From: Olivibacter jilunii
GTDB lineage: Bacteria; Bacteroidota; Bacteroidia; Sphingobacteriales; Sphingobacteriaceae
Length of the DNA stretch: 64,000 nt
Assembly: GCF_900607235.1 (NCBI RefSeq)
Contig: NZ_LR027862.1
Location: 1 to 64,000 of the forward strand
Direction: 5' to 3'
Below, piece after piece: positions 20,362 to 30,200 of the stretch (position 1 is the first letter of the stretch; each line of letters opens with the position of its first letter). Both the position numbers and the translations under genes were made by a program. The notes beneath the pieces were generated by a model. The model had not been told where the DNA came from and searched no databases. It saw nothing but the letters and a program-made list of their open reading frames with translations.

Positions 20362-23300
20362 TTAGAAAGATAGATTTACATTAAACCCGAAGCTGCGTGT
20401 GGACGGTAATATCCCACTTTCAATACCCTGAAAGTTGCTAGTTCCTATGGCTACCTCGGGGTCAACCGGCAAGGTTCTTTTTCCAATACCCGGAATATCG
20501 AGCTTTGATTTCCCGCGATAAAAAAAGAACAAATTCCGAGCCGTCAATGAAAAACGAGCCGTTTTAATAGGAGATCGTTTCATATTCAACGTATAACCTA
20601 CAGAGAGTTCTCGAAGTCGGAAATTGGTAGCATCATAGGTGAAAAATTCACCGTAGGCATTTGTACCTCCCTGCGAAACCTGAGTCCAAAGTTGTTCAGC
20701 GGATATAGCGGTCGTATTCCGGCTTCCATCTGCATGAACACCTGCTAAAACTAGCCCGCCATCCCGGTAAGCGGTCGTATAATCACCTAAACCAAAATAG
20801 GCTAACATAGCATCTGTTCCCGAAACAACGGTACCACCAACACGACCGTCAACCATAAAGGAGAAATTAAATTGTTTGTAATCGAACTGGTTCAACCAGC
20901 TTAACGTGTAGTCGGGATTAAAATTTCCGATCTTCTGCAATTGCTCGACGACAGGAAGACCATTCGCATTGATTTGATACTGTCCATCCTCATTTCTTGC
21001 CCACTTATAGCCATAAATATCCCCATAGGCTCCCCCGGGCTTGATTAATAAGCTCCCAAAATTGGTTGAAGGGGAAATGCTCGCTTGCTCAATTCCTGGA
21101 AGTAAGGATAACACCTTATTTCGATTCAGCGCAAAATTCACGGTCGTATTCCAATTAAATCCTTCCTTTTTAACTGGATTACCCGTTAACATCAATTCCA
21201 TACCTTTATTCTGAATATCACCTACATTAACATACTGATTATTGTAGCCAGATGGTTGAGGAAGTCCGATAAAGATTAATTGGTTTACGGTATTCGTTTT
21301 ATAGACGGAAGCGTCCAAACCTAATCGCCCATCAAAAAATCGCCACTCAGTACCGATTTCCCATGCCTTTGTTTTTTCGGGTTTCAAGTTATCAATATAT
21401 TTAATCTGATCACGTGCTACGAAACCACTACCGGCGCCCGGACTATAAGAATAGGTCTGTTGAAGCAAGTAAGGATCCGCATCATTTCCCACTTGTGTAT
21501 AAGCTCCTCTCACCTTAGCATAACTCACCCATGATGGGAGCTGAACCATCTCAGAAAGCAGACCCGACAACCCAAAAGATGGATAAAAATAACTATGAGG
21601 TGCGGGCAGTGTGGACGACCAGTCGTTTCTTGCAGTGACATCCAGGTATAGTTGTTCCTTATAATTCAATTGCGCACTTCCGTAAACCGACTGGATTTCC
21701 TTCTTTGCCACGATGTTACTGAAAGCAGGTGTGCTCGCAAAATTTAAATCAAACATGTTCGGTATACGCAATCCATTCGCCAGAGCCTGCGTATTATAGC
21801 CGCTATTGTTCAAGACTGCTGCACCAATGTTATAGTTCACTCCAAAATCAGCTCCAATTTTATTCGTTCCCGATAAGAGGAAGTCTATATTGCGTTCCCA
21901 CCTATTCACATTGTTCTCCTGATACCTGCCGCCGGTAAGCGTTGGAATAGGAAGCGTTCCGGCATAAAAAGAACCTGTTATTTTATCATCGTACCGATCT
22001 AAACTAAAGCGCCCCTGGGCAAACAACCAATCGGTCAATTGATATTTAACGGATCCAACCAACATGATACGATTGCGTTCTTCATTTAAAGACATGCGAT
22101 AGATGTCCCAATAAGGATTTTGAAAAAAGGAACTGTTTGTCCAATATTTTGGTTGTGGTTGTAGTGTTTCCTCATTGATGGTTTCAAAATCCCTTAACTC
22201 TTCCGGAGATAGGTCCCGAGGCATAATGAGCGCCTCATTCGTTACACCATTGTCCCCTAATCGGGGTTTATTCTTTATTTTTTGATTGACATAGGTAAGT
22301 TTGATATCTGTCGTCAGCCCTGGAAGTATTTCATTGTTTAAGCGTAAATTCAGCGTATTTCTATCCAATCGATTTTTTGGAATAATACCGGTGATAATGT
22401 TATTGGTATAAGAAGCATAACCTTGCATCTTTCCGGTACCACCTGAAACGCTTATCGAATTATTCAGTGTCGTTCCGGTATCATAGAAATCACGAACATT
22501 ATTTGGATATGTTTGCGTAGGTGCACCCCAACTTCCGGCCGCATCCGCTCCGAACACACCACCGTTACCCCTACCGAAACTGTTCTGTAGATCCATTAAC
22601 AGCATAGGCTTATCTATTGCCACGCCTCCACTGTAATTAAGGCGTACAGCTCCCTCTTTACCTTTCTTAGTCGTGATCATGAGGGCGCCATTTGCAGCGC
22701 GGCTTCCGTAAAGTGCCGCCGCAGCCGGTCCTTTCAGCACAGTTACCGATTCTACATCTTCCGGATTGATACTTGCACCGCCATCACTTCCTGAATATCC
22801 GCTGCTTAAGCTCTTTTGCTGTGTAGCCACCGTGTTTGCCGATCCACCGCCCCCTTGTTCGGTGGTCATCGTATTATCGATGGGTACCCCATCTACCACA
22901 ATCAATGCGTTATTGTTCCCACTTATTGAACGGTTACCTCGTAAAACTACACGCACAGCACCACCCGGTCCTGTGGCCGCGGGCGTAACAACCGCACCGG
23001 CTACCTTACCGTTTAGGGCATTCATTACATTGCCGCCAGGATCTTTAACGTTTGTCAGATCATTGTTTTTCAATTCTTGGGTGGCATAGGTTAGTGATCG
23101 TGTTTGTCGTTCTATACCCAATGCGGTAACAACAACTTCGCTTAATTGAGCAGCATCTTCTACCAAGGTGATATTTAGCATTTGATCGGAACTAATAGGC
23201 ACTTCCTTAGACTGGTAACCAACGGAAGAAAAAACCAGTACATCACCCTCTTTTGCCGCTAAACTAAAATTTCCCTTGGTATCAGTAGAGGTACCGGTTT

Positions 23301-23475
23301 TCGCTCCTTTTACTTTTACACTTACACCGGGGATTGGTTGTCCGTCGCTTTGACTCTTAACGACGCCCCCTATGTTGCCGCGTTGCTGTGAACATACCAC
23401 AATAGGCATTAAAAACACCATCCATATTTGCAAAAATGTTCGCAGAAAGGCTTTAAAAGGCAAGATTCTTTTCAT
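20362..23475 (-). CDS. susC: SusC-type TonB-dependent receptor
   Basis: Outer-membrane importer forming the barrel of the SusCD complex, energized by TonB. A signal peptide of about 29 residues (ending VVCSQ) is followed by a carboxypeptidase-regulatory-like domain (about 33-115). Then come the conserved EVVVTALG segment, the plug (VIDGVPIDNT, VTVLKGPAAAALYGSRAANGALMITTKKG) and a 22-strand barrel ending RSFGFNVNLSF. 1037 aa is standard. It is the first gene of a five-gene minus-strand operon with an esterase, GH109 and nagB, so the cargo is probably a GalNAc/GlcNAc-containing glycan. Confidence 0.95.
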   Translation of the reverse strand: MKRILPFKAFLRTFLQIWMVFLMPIVVCSQQRGNIGGVVKSQSDGQPIPGVSVKVKGAKTGTSTDTKGNFSLAAKEGDVLVFSSVGYQSKEVPISSDQMLNITLVEDAAQLSEVVVTALGIERQTRSLTYATQELKNNDLTNVKDPGGNVMNALNGKVAGAVVTPAATGPGGAVRVVLRGNRSISGNNNALIVVDGVPIDNTMTTEQGGGGSANTVATQQKSLSSGYSGSDGGASINPEDVESVTVLKGPAAAALYGSRAANGALMITTKKGKEGAVRLNYSGGVAIDKPMLLMDLQNSFGRGNGGVFGADAAGSWGAPTQTYPNNVRDFYDTGTTLNNSISVSGGTGKMQGYASYTNNIITGIIPKNRLDRNTLNLRLNNEILPGLTTDIKLTYVNQKIKNKPRLGDNGVTNEALIMPRDLSPEELRDFETINEETLQPQPKYWTNSSFFQNPYWDIYRMSLNEERNRIMLVGSVKYQLTDWLFAQGRFSLDRYDDKITGSFYAGTLPIPTLTGGRYQENNVNRWERNIDFLLSGTNKIGADFGVNYNIGAAVLNNSGYNTQALANGLRIPNMFDLNFASTPAFSNIVAKKEIQSVYGSAQLNYKEQLYLDVTARNDWSSTLPAPHSYFYPSFGLSGLLSEMVQLPSWVSYAKVRGAYTQVGNDADPYLLQQTYSYSPGAGSGFVARDQIKYIDNLKPEKTKAWEIGTEWRFFDGRLGLDASVYKTNTVNQLIFIGLPQPSGYNNQYVNVGDIQNKGMELMLTGNPVKKEGFNWNTTVNFALNRNKVLSLLPGIEQASISPSTNFGSLLIKPGGAYGDIYGYKWARNEDGQYQINANGLPVVEQLQKIGNFNPDYTLSWLNQFDYKQFNFSFMVDGRVGGTVVSGTDAMLAYFGLGDYTTAYRDGGLVLAGVHADGSRNTTAISAEQLWTQVSQGGTNAYGEFFTYDATNFRLRELSVGYTLNMKRSPIKTARFSLTARNLFFFYRGKSKLDIPGIGKRTLPVDPEVAIGTSNFQGIESGILPSTRSFGFNVNLSF

Positions 23476-23502
23476 AATTTCTCACTTAGGGTTGGTAATA
23501 CG

Positions 23503-23518
23503 AAGGGATCTATCCCTT
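23503..23518. promoter_or_regulatory. Dyad in susC leader
   Basis: AAGGGAT-N2-ATCCCTT, 28 bases before the susC start on the minus strand. The loop is too tight for a stable 7-bp hairpin, so a protein-binding dyad is likelier than an RNA structure. Confidence 0.4.
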
Positions 23519-23527
23519 TGCATTATT

Positions 23528-23559
23528 CAAAAAAATGAGAAACCGCTCTGAATGGCAAA
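23528..23559 (-). promoter_or_regulatory. Probable promoter of the amino-sugar PUL operon
   Basis: On the minus strand TTTG (23556-23559), a 20-base spacer and TTTTTTTG (23528-23535), one mismatch from the -7 consensus. The leader to susC would be about 45 bases. Confidence 0.45.
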
Positions 23560-23578
23560 AATTTAGGAGGAAATCACC

Positions 23579-23590
23579 GAGAACGTTATC
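23579..23590. promoter_or_regulatory. Candidate LacI-family operator
   Basis: GAGAACGTTATC is a near-perfect palindrome (GAKAAC-GTTMTC, 10 of 12 symmetric) with the AACGTT centre common in LacI-family operators. It lies 104 bases upstream of susC and about 20 bases upstream of the -33 box. Binding by the PUL's LacI regulator is inference. Confidence 0.4.
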
Positions 23591-23600
23591 GAAAAACAAA

Positions 23601-25220
23601 TCAGCGTTTCAACGCTTCTATGGTTCGTGCGAGCATATGGTCTGACCCGTTTTTTATCTTAAAATAGGCTTCACTCCCGAAGAAAAACCTCGCTATCAGC
23701 GCTTTCATATCGAGTTCTATGAGTTTACGAGCGACCTCAACTTCCCTTTTATTAAACTCGATTTCATTACGTCTTGCCAACTCCACGAAATTACTATATG
23801 TGTCCTTTGGTAAACTATAGTGAGTTAAAAAATGATCAATCGAAAAGTCCGCGGGAGTTGAAACCAGCCGGCTATAAACGTAATCATTTATCAGGTTAGT
23901 CTTCAGCACTTTTTTATAGAAGCTATTGGCACCCAGCGTATCGATCGGCACGTAAATATCCGGCATAATGCCCCCACCACCATAAATAGGGCGACCCGAA
24001 CTCGTATGATAAAGCATTCCTTTCAATAAGGATGTATCAAGTGGACTAGTGTTTTCATTCTGGGTCAGTTCTCCGGAAATGTACCTCCGATTGATTTCGT
24101 TAAAATACTTTTCCAACCCGTCTTTATAGGATTTTTGGATACTCCTACCAGATGGGGTATAATATCTCGCAATCGTTAAATTAATGGCTGAACCATCGTC
24201 AAAATCAAATTGATCTTGAACAAGCCCTTTTCCGAAAGAACGTCTACCAACAACGATACCTCGATCTAAGTCTTGTACAGCTCCTGCCACAATTTCACTG
24301 GCCGATGCGGAACGTTCATCGATTAAAATGGCAAGCTCACCTTCTTCAAAAACACCATCCCCTTTTGAATAATATTCAGTTCGGGGTTCGTGAGCTCCTT
24401 GCGTATAAACCAACAACTTCTTTTCTTTAAAAAATTCGCTTGCCAAAGCCGTTGCTGCACGCAAATAGCCCCCGCCATTTTCCCTTAAATCGATAATGAG
24501 CTTATCCACACCGTATTGCTTCATTCGATTTATATGTTTTCTAAAGTCACTGGCCGTTTGCGCACCAAAACGCTTAATTTTGATATAAGCAATAGCCGTG
24601 TCAATGATATAAGCTGCATCAATGCTACTTACGATGATCTTGTCGCGGATTACTTTAATCGGTTCTGTTAAATCGACCCCCTTTCGATTGATCCAGAGAT
24701 TAACCGTACTGCCTCTTTTTCCCCGAACTCTTGCCGCAACCTCCTGTTCTTTCATATTTACACCGGAAATAGGTTTATCATCCACACCTATTAGCTTGTC
24801 GCCTATTTCCACACCAGCCTTCTCTGCAGGACCATTAGGCGTCAATGCCGTAATCATAAGTGTATCGCGAAGGCGATAGTATTCTAAGCCTATACCATCA
24901 AAACTGCCATTCAGTTCTTCTCCCATCGCCTTTGCAAGGCTAGGCGGCATATAGGTTGAATGTGGGTCCAGATGAGATAAAACTTGCTTAATCGCAAAAT
25001 CCTGAAGAGTATCGATGCCCACTACGTCTACATACCGGTCATTTACAACTTGGATCAATCGTTGTAGCTTGCCACTTTTATCAACCAAAACGGAGGGTAG
25101 AATTCCGGAAGAATTTTTTGACTCCTCATCCACAAAACTTTGCCCCAACAATAAACCTACGAAAAGCACCCCGGCATAAGTGGCAGCGGTTAGTAAGTTT
25201 TTTCTAGTTTCGGGACTCAT
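23601..25220 (-). CDS. ctpA: C-terminal processing peptidase, S41 family
   Basis: Periplasmic serine protease (CtpA/Prc group) that trims or degrades envelope proteins from their C-termini. One N-terminal membrane anchor (about 11-27) is followed by a PDZ domain (about 105-180, with NGSFDGIGLEY and GDKLIGVDDKPI). The S41 core has the catalytic Ser306 in SASASEI and Lys331 in RSFGKGLVQ, spaced 25 residues as in Prc. The 539 aa fit Bacteroidota members. Cellular substrates are unknown. It lies upstream of the PUL but is probably housekeeping. Confidence 0.93.
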   Translation of the reverse strand: MSPETRKNLLTAATYAGVLFVGLLLGQSFVDEESKNSSGILPSVLVDKSGKLQRLIQVVNDRYVDVVGIDTLQDFAIKQVLSHLDPHSTYMPPSLAKAMGEELNGSFDGIGLEYYRLRDTLMITALTPNGPAEKAGVEIGDKLIGVDDKPISGVNMKEQEVAARVRGKRGSTVNLWINRKGVDLTEPIKVIRDKIIVSSIDAAYIIDTAIAYIKIKRFGAQTASDFRKHINRMKQYGVDKLIIDLRENGGGYLRAATALASEFFKEKKLLVYTQGAHEPRTEYYSKGDGVFEEGELAILIDERSASASEIVAGAVQDLDRGIVVGRRSFGKGLVQDQFDFDDGSAINLTIARYYTPSGRSIQKSYKDGLEKYFNEINRRYISGELTQNENTSPLDTSLLKGMLYHTSSGRPIYGGGGIMPDIYVPIDTLGANSFYKKVLKTNLINDYVYSRLVSTPADFSIDHFLTHYSLPKDTYSNFVELARRNEIEFNKREVEVARKLIELDMKALIARFFFGSEAYFKIKNGSDHMLARTIEALKR

Positions 25221-25657
25221 AGTGTTTTAGTGCTGCTAAGTTAACTATAATAAAGAAAATTCTAACAGAAAGGGAGGATTTTACAGGGATTTCGCTTTAG
25301 CATTTTTTTGTTTTAATAGCATAAATATGTGAGCTTATAGCACAAGTGAATATAGGTATCAGGTATCAAGACTTAAGTTTCAAGACTCTATTATTCTATC
25401 ACCTATATCTATTGTCCTATGTCCTGCTACTTACCTGCCTGCCGGCAGGCAGGCGTCTTAGGTCCTTATCAAGACAACACTTCAGCTCGCAGCGTCTTAT
25501 TGTATATCAAAGCAATTTTATCTAATTTTGTGTAGAATATTTGCATTATTGGACTGTCTTTTAACAAGCCTGTTAAACTACTCCGTTAACATACACCAGT
25601 CAATAAAATATTTATTACAGAAGAAAAGTTCTTTATTGGCAAAACACTGAACAAACA
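25221..25657. repeat. Intergenic region with palindromic repeat
   Basis: No gene is visible. The region carries tracts such as CTATGTCCTGCTACTT (about 25417-25432), related to the repeat at 11735-11842. They are followed by a perfect 20-base palindrome CCTGCCTGCCGGCAGGCAGG at 25434-25453, of a type often dispersed in Bacteroidota intergenic DNA. The right end holds the promoter of the next gene. Confidence 0.65.
25500..25530 (+). promoter_or_regulatory. Promoter for hypothetical gene at 25658
   Basis: TTG (25500-25502), a 20-base spacer and TAATTTTG (25523-25530). Start near 25537, leader about 120 bases. Confidence 0.6.
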
Positions 25658-26224
25658 ATGCACGAGATTGAACCCTTTTATCGTTGGCGAGACGACTACG
25701 TCGCATCAGAAGATGAACTTTCGCCCTTTTACGGTACCGAGTATAACGAATTTGAATTCGATAAGCAGATTTATAATTTTCTATTACATCCCCAATGGGA
25801 TTACTTCGGTTCCAACACCTTGTATCTGAAGATACTTTTTGCTGATTATGATCATCAATATGCGATCATTGAAATGATTGGCGAATGGAATGATGCCATT
25901 AACAACGACATCATGTTACTTAAAAGAGAAGTTATCGAACTGATGATTGCGCAAGGAATTAACAAATTTATTCTCATAGGTGAAAACATATTGAATTTCC
26001 ACGCTTCGGATGATTGCTATTATGAAGAATGGTTTCAGGAAATAGAGGATGGCTGGATTGCAGGACTTAACTTCAGACACCACGTAATTGATGAATTCAA
26101 AAATTCAAACATCGATTATTTTATCAATTTTGGCGGCCACCTAGACGAAATGAGCTGGCGTAACCATAAACCAATTCAAGTCTTTCGTGCCGTAGAAGAG
26201 CAATTAACGAAACGGCTCTACTAA
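25658..26224 (+). CDS. Conserved hypothetical protein, acidic
   Basis: A 188-residue soluble, acidic protein rich in aromatic residues (FYRWRDDYVASEDELSPFYG; WDYFGSNTLYLKILFADYDHQ; HASDDCYYEEWFQE). No signal peptide, membrane segment or known motif is seen. The alternating strand/helix pattern (YAIIEMIGEW, ELMIAQGINKFILIGENIL, YFINFGGHLDEMSW) suggests an alpha/beta fold. I recognize no function. Own promoter, single gene. Confidence 0.75.
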   Translation: MHEIEPFYRWRDDYVASEDELSPFYGTEYNEFEFDKQIYNFLLHPQWDYFGSNTLYLKILFADYDHQYAIIEMIGEWNDAINNDIMLLKREVIELMIAQGINKFILIGENILNFHASDDCYYEEWFQEIEDGWIAGLNFRHHVIDEFKNSNIDYFINFGGHLDEMSWRNHKPIQVFRAVEEQLTKRLY

Positions 26225-26324
26225 CTCTTTCAAATCCGGGTTTAGCCAAAAATTGACACTGCTTTTCATATAATACATCTCCTCTCTATCGTCTTCCCCG
26301 CTTGTAAGCGCTCTTTTCTCCGGA

Positions 26325-26356
26325 TTTGCAAATGCAAGACATTTTCGTTAAGTTTG
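26325..26356 (+). promoter_or_regulatory. Promoter for DUF4833 gene
   Basis: TTTG (26325-26328), a 20-base spacer and TAAGTTTG (26349-26356), an exact consensus. Start near 26363, leader about 60 bases. Confidence 0.7.
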
Positions 26357-26421
26357 GTACAAAGCTTGCTCCTAAATCCAAAAAGATAATAAATTAAAGC
26401 ATCATATTAAACCAATGGCCT

Positions 26422-26988
26422 ATGAAGACTTTTGTTTTATTATTGGTTGCATCCTCTCTTTATGGCAATCATGTATGTGCACAGGATTCCAGCAACAATT
26501 CCAGCAAACAAGTAGACAAGACGAAGTTGCCGGTTCCGAATGAAAAGGAGCAATTATTTTATCTACAACGCGATCCCAACAAGAACACGGTCGTTTATAC
26601 GCTGAACAAAAAAGATGGTAAAATTGACGAAGATGAGCCCGTTAGCGCCTATTGGATCTTATATGAAGAAGATGGCGAGCGGAAAGATCTATCCTATATT
26701 CAACGAAAATTTGCCTATGGAATTGACCACAAAAAGGTAAGCGATAATGAATACGAAATCCGCTTAACTTCATGTAAAAGCATCCCCTTCCGTTTGGCTT
26801 ATTGCCCTTTAAGCAAACAATATGAAGCCTTTACTTCCATTAACAATAAGCCGGCTATCGTTGAACGTATATTTGTGCGGATCAATGGTGGCTCGCTCTT
26901 TAAACCAAACGTTGATTATATTGAATTAATCTGCAAAGACAGCCAATCCGGTCAGAAACTTAAACATATGATCCCTATGGATGAATAG
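26422..26988 (+). CDS. DUF4833 family secreted protein
   Basis: A 188-residue exported protein. The signal peptide (MKTFVLLLVASSLYGNHVCAQ) is cut near residue 21. The mature domain is of the DUF4833 type: FYLQRDPNKNTVVYTLN, then PVSAYWILYEEDGERKDLSYIQRKFAYGI, and IVERIFVRINGG near the C-terminus. It probably acts in the periplasm or at the outer membrane; function unknown. It ends about 90 bases before the SAM riboswitch promoter. Family assignment is from memory of the pattern. Confidence 0.75.
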   Translation: MKTFVLLLVASSLYGNHVCAQDSSNNSSKQVDKTKLPVPNEKEQLFYLQRDPNKNTVVYTLNKKDGKIDEDEPVSAYWILYEEDGERKDLSYIQRKFAYGIDHKKVSDNEYEIRLTSCKSIPFRLAYCPLSKQYEAFTSINNKPAIVERIFVRINGGSLFKPNVDYIELICKDSQSGQKLKHMIPMDE

Positions 26989-27051
26989 ACGGCCAATAGA
27001 CCGGACAGCAGCATTTTAAAAAATTCGCCTAACCACATCATTCAAATAACA

Positions 27052-27083
27052 TTTGATAATCATCAAATTATTACCGACATTTG
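27052..27083 (+). promoter_or_regulatory. Promoter of the SAM-controlled met operon
   Basis: TTTG (27052-27055), a 20-base spacer and GACATTTG (27076-27083), one mismatch from the -7 consensus. The start falls at about 27088-27090, exactly the first base of the riboswitch P1 stem. Confidence 0.65.
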
Positions 27084-27087
27084 CAAT

Positions 27088-27188
27088 GCTTATTGAGAAA
27101 GACGGAGGGATTAGACCCTGCGAAGTCTTGGCAACCTGTGCTTACAAGGTGCTACATTCTACCTGATTCAATATCGGGAAAGATAAGC
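27088..27188 (+). ncRNA. SAM-I riboswitch (S box) upstream of metH
   Basis: The aptamer core is recognizable: GCTTAT (27088-27093) closes P1 with ATAAGC (27183-27188). Between them lie GACGGAGGGATTAGACCCTG, the CTTGGCAACC segment, and AAGGTGCTACATTCTACC. These are the conserved SAM-I joining regions and P3/P4 bases. SAM binding should shut the met genes off. Downstream, ATTGAGAAA (27092-27100) can instead pair with TTTCTCAAT (27209-27217), and a TATCTAT/ATAGATA hairpin (27242-27262) lies near the start codon. These are candidate expression-platform parts. Confidence 0.92.
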
Positions 27189-27289
27189 AAAAGTCATTTT
27201 CTAGGCTTTTTCTCAATGCAAGCATCATTTTAACGATAAAATATCTATTTGGGAGATAGATAACAACCTGTATATGGTTTAAGTGCCGT

Positions 27290-30200
27290 ATGAGTATTAG
27301 AGAAGAATTGAACAAACGCATTTTGATCATCGATGGTGCAATGGGCACGATGATTCAACCCTATGGACTCAGCGAAGCTGATTTCCGTGGCGAACGGTTT
27401 ATAAATCACCCCTGTGAAGTAAAAGGCAATAATGATTTACTGAACATAACCCAGCCGCTTATCATAAAAGAGATACATGAGGCTTACCTCGAAGCTGGCG
27501 CTGATATTATTGAGACGAACACTTTTAGCTCGCAGGTAATATCAATGGCAGATTACCAAATGGAATCTTTGGTGTATGAGTTGAACTTTGAGGGAGCTCG
27601 AATTGCCAGAGAGGCTGCCACGCAGTTTACACACAAAAATCCGGCGAAACCCCGCTTCGTAGCGGGTGCAATCGGTCCAACCAACAGAACCGCGTCCTTG
27701 TCGCCCGATGTTAACGATCCCGGTTATCGGGCAGTAACATTCGACGATCTAGTAAATGCTTATTATGAACAAGTACGTGGCTTGATTGATGGCGGTGCTG
27801 ATGTCCTGCTGATTGAAACAATCTTCGACACCCTGAATGCCAAGGCAGCCATTTTTGCTATCATCCAATATGAAAACGAATTAAAAGCGGCCGGTAAACG
27901 CAGTGAATCGATCGATATCATGATCTCCGGCACCATTACCGATGCCAGTGGCAGAACACTCTCCGGTCAAACCGTAGAGGCTTTCCTTAATTCTATTAAC
28001 CATGGAAATATCCTAAGTATAGGTCTCAACTGCGCCTTGGGAGCAAAAGAAATGCGTCCGCATATTGAAGAGCTTTCAGAAAAAGCGGGCTGTTATGTTT
28101 CCGCTTATCCCAATGCCGGATTACCAAATGAATTTGGCGGTTACGACGAACAACCGCACGAAACTGCGCACTTAATAGAAGATTTTATTGAAAGTGGCTT
28201 TGTCAATATCGTTGGTGGATGCTGTGGTACCACGCCAAAACATATTCGGTGTATTGCCGATAAAGCGGCGAAAGCAAAACCAAGAAAAGTACCGAAACCG
28301 GAGCCGTTTTTACGTTTAAGCGGCTTAGAACCCATTACCTATACCCCAGATAGCGTCTTTATGAATATTGGCGAGCGGACCAATGTAACTGGTTCGCCCA
28401 AATTTGCCAAACTCATTCTCAGCGGCGATTTTGAAGCGGCGTTATCAGTTGCCCGCCAACAGGTAGAAGGCGGAGCGCAAGTAATTGATGTCAATATGGA
28501 CGAGGGAATGTTGGATTCAGAAGCCGCTATGACCCGCTTCTTGAATCTCATTGCTTCCGAACCTGACATTGCCAAGCTTCCTATCATGGTCGACTCATCA
28601 AAATGGTCAGTCATTGAAGCAGGTTTGAAATGCTTACAAGGTAAAGGCATCGTCAATTCCATTTCTCTGAAAGAAGGGGAAGATTTGTTCAAGGAACGAG
28701 CTACGACCATTATGCACTACGGCGCCGCTGTTGTAGTTATGGCTTTTGATGAAGTTGGCCAAGCTGATTCGTACGAACGCCGCATCGAAATATGTAAGCG
28801 TTCTTACGATATACTTGTAAATGAGGTAGGCTTTCCTCCACAAGACATTATTTTTGATCCCAACATCTTAACCGTTGCTACCGGCTTAGAAGAGCACAAT
28901 AATTACGCGGTCGACTTTATAAACGCGACCCAATGGATCAAGCAAAATCTGCCGCTGGCGAAGGTGAGTGGCGGTGTAAGTAATATATCTTTCTCCTTTA
29001 GAGGCAATAATGTTGTTCGTGAAGCGATGCATGCAGCATTCTTATATCACGCCATCAAAGCCGGGTTAGATATGGGCATCGTTAATGCCGGCATGTTGGA
29101 AGTATACGAAGAAATCGATCCAACCCTACTAACTTATGTGGAGGATGTCTTACTCAATCGTCGGGAAGATGCTACCGAGCGCCTAGTCGAATTTGCAGAA
29201 ACCGTTAAAAGTAAAGATAAGGCAGAAGTAAAAAGTGCCGAGTGGCGCAGCGGCCCGGTTGAAGAGCGATTATCACATGCGTTGGTTAAAGGAATTATCG
29301 AATTTTTGGACGACGATGTGGAGGAAGCCCGTCTAAAGTACCCTCGTCCTTTGGAAGTCATCGAAGGTCCATTAATGGACGGAATGAATATCGTGGGCGA
29401 TCTTTTCGGAGCGGGAAAAATGTTTTTACCCCAGGTTGTGAAATCGGCTCGCGTCATGAAAAAAGCTGTTGCTTACTTACTGCCTTTCATTGAAGCAGAA
29501 AAAGCGAAGAACCCTTCGGCCGGCGACAGAAAAAATGCGGGCAAGATTCTGATGGCTACGGTAAAGGGGGATGTGCATGATATTGGAAAAAACATTGTCG
29601 GCGTGGTCCTAGCCTGCAACAACTTTGAAATAATCGACTTAGGCGTTATGGTACCTAGCCAAAAAATATTGGACGAAGCCCGAAAACACCAAGTTGATAT
29701 TATAGGTTTGAGTGGTCTTATCACACCCTCCCTTGATGAAATGGTGCATGTTGCCAAAGAAGCTGAACGAGAAGGTTTTAAAATTCCGATTATGATCGGA
29801 GGGGCAACCACATCCCGTATTCATGCAGCCGTAAAAATCGCTCCTAATTATTCGGGCACCATTGTGCATGTATTAGATGCTTCCCGTAGTGTTACCGTTG
29901 CCAGTAACTTACTCAACCCGGAAAGTAAAGAGAGTTATGCTGCCACTATTCGTGCCGAATACGATCAAGCCAGAGAGAATCACCTTCGAAAGAAATCGGA
30001 GAAAAAGCTAGTACCTATTGAAGAAGCGAGAGCAAAGAGATTTCAAATTAATTGGGAAAGCTACCAAGCTCCCAAACCCGCCTTTTTAGGCACTAAGGTG
30101 TTTGATGACTTTCCGCTTGACGATTTATTACCTTATATCGATTGGACTCCCTTCTTCCATACGTGGGAGCTACGCGGCAGCTATCCTCGTATTTTAACCG

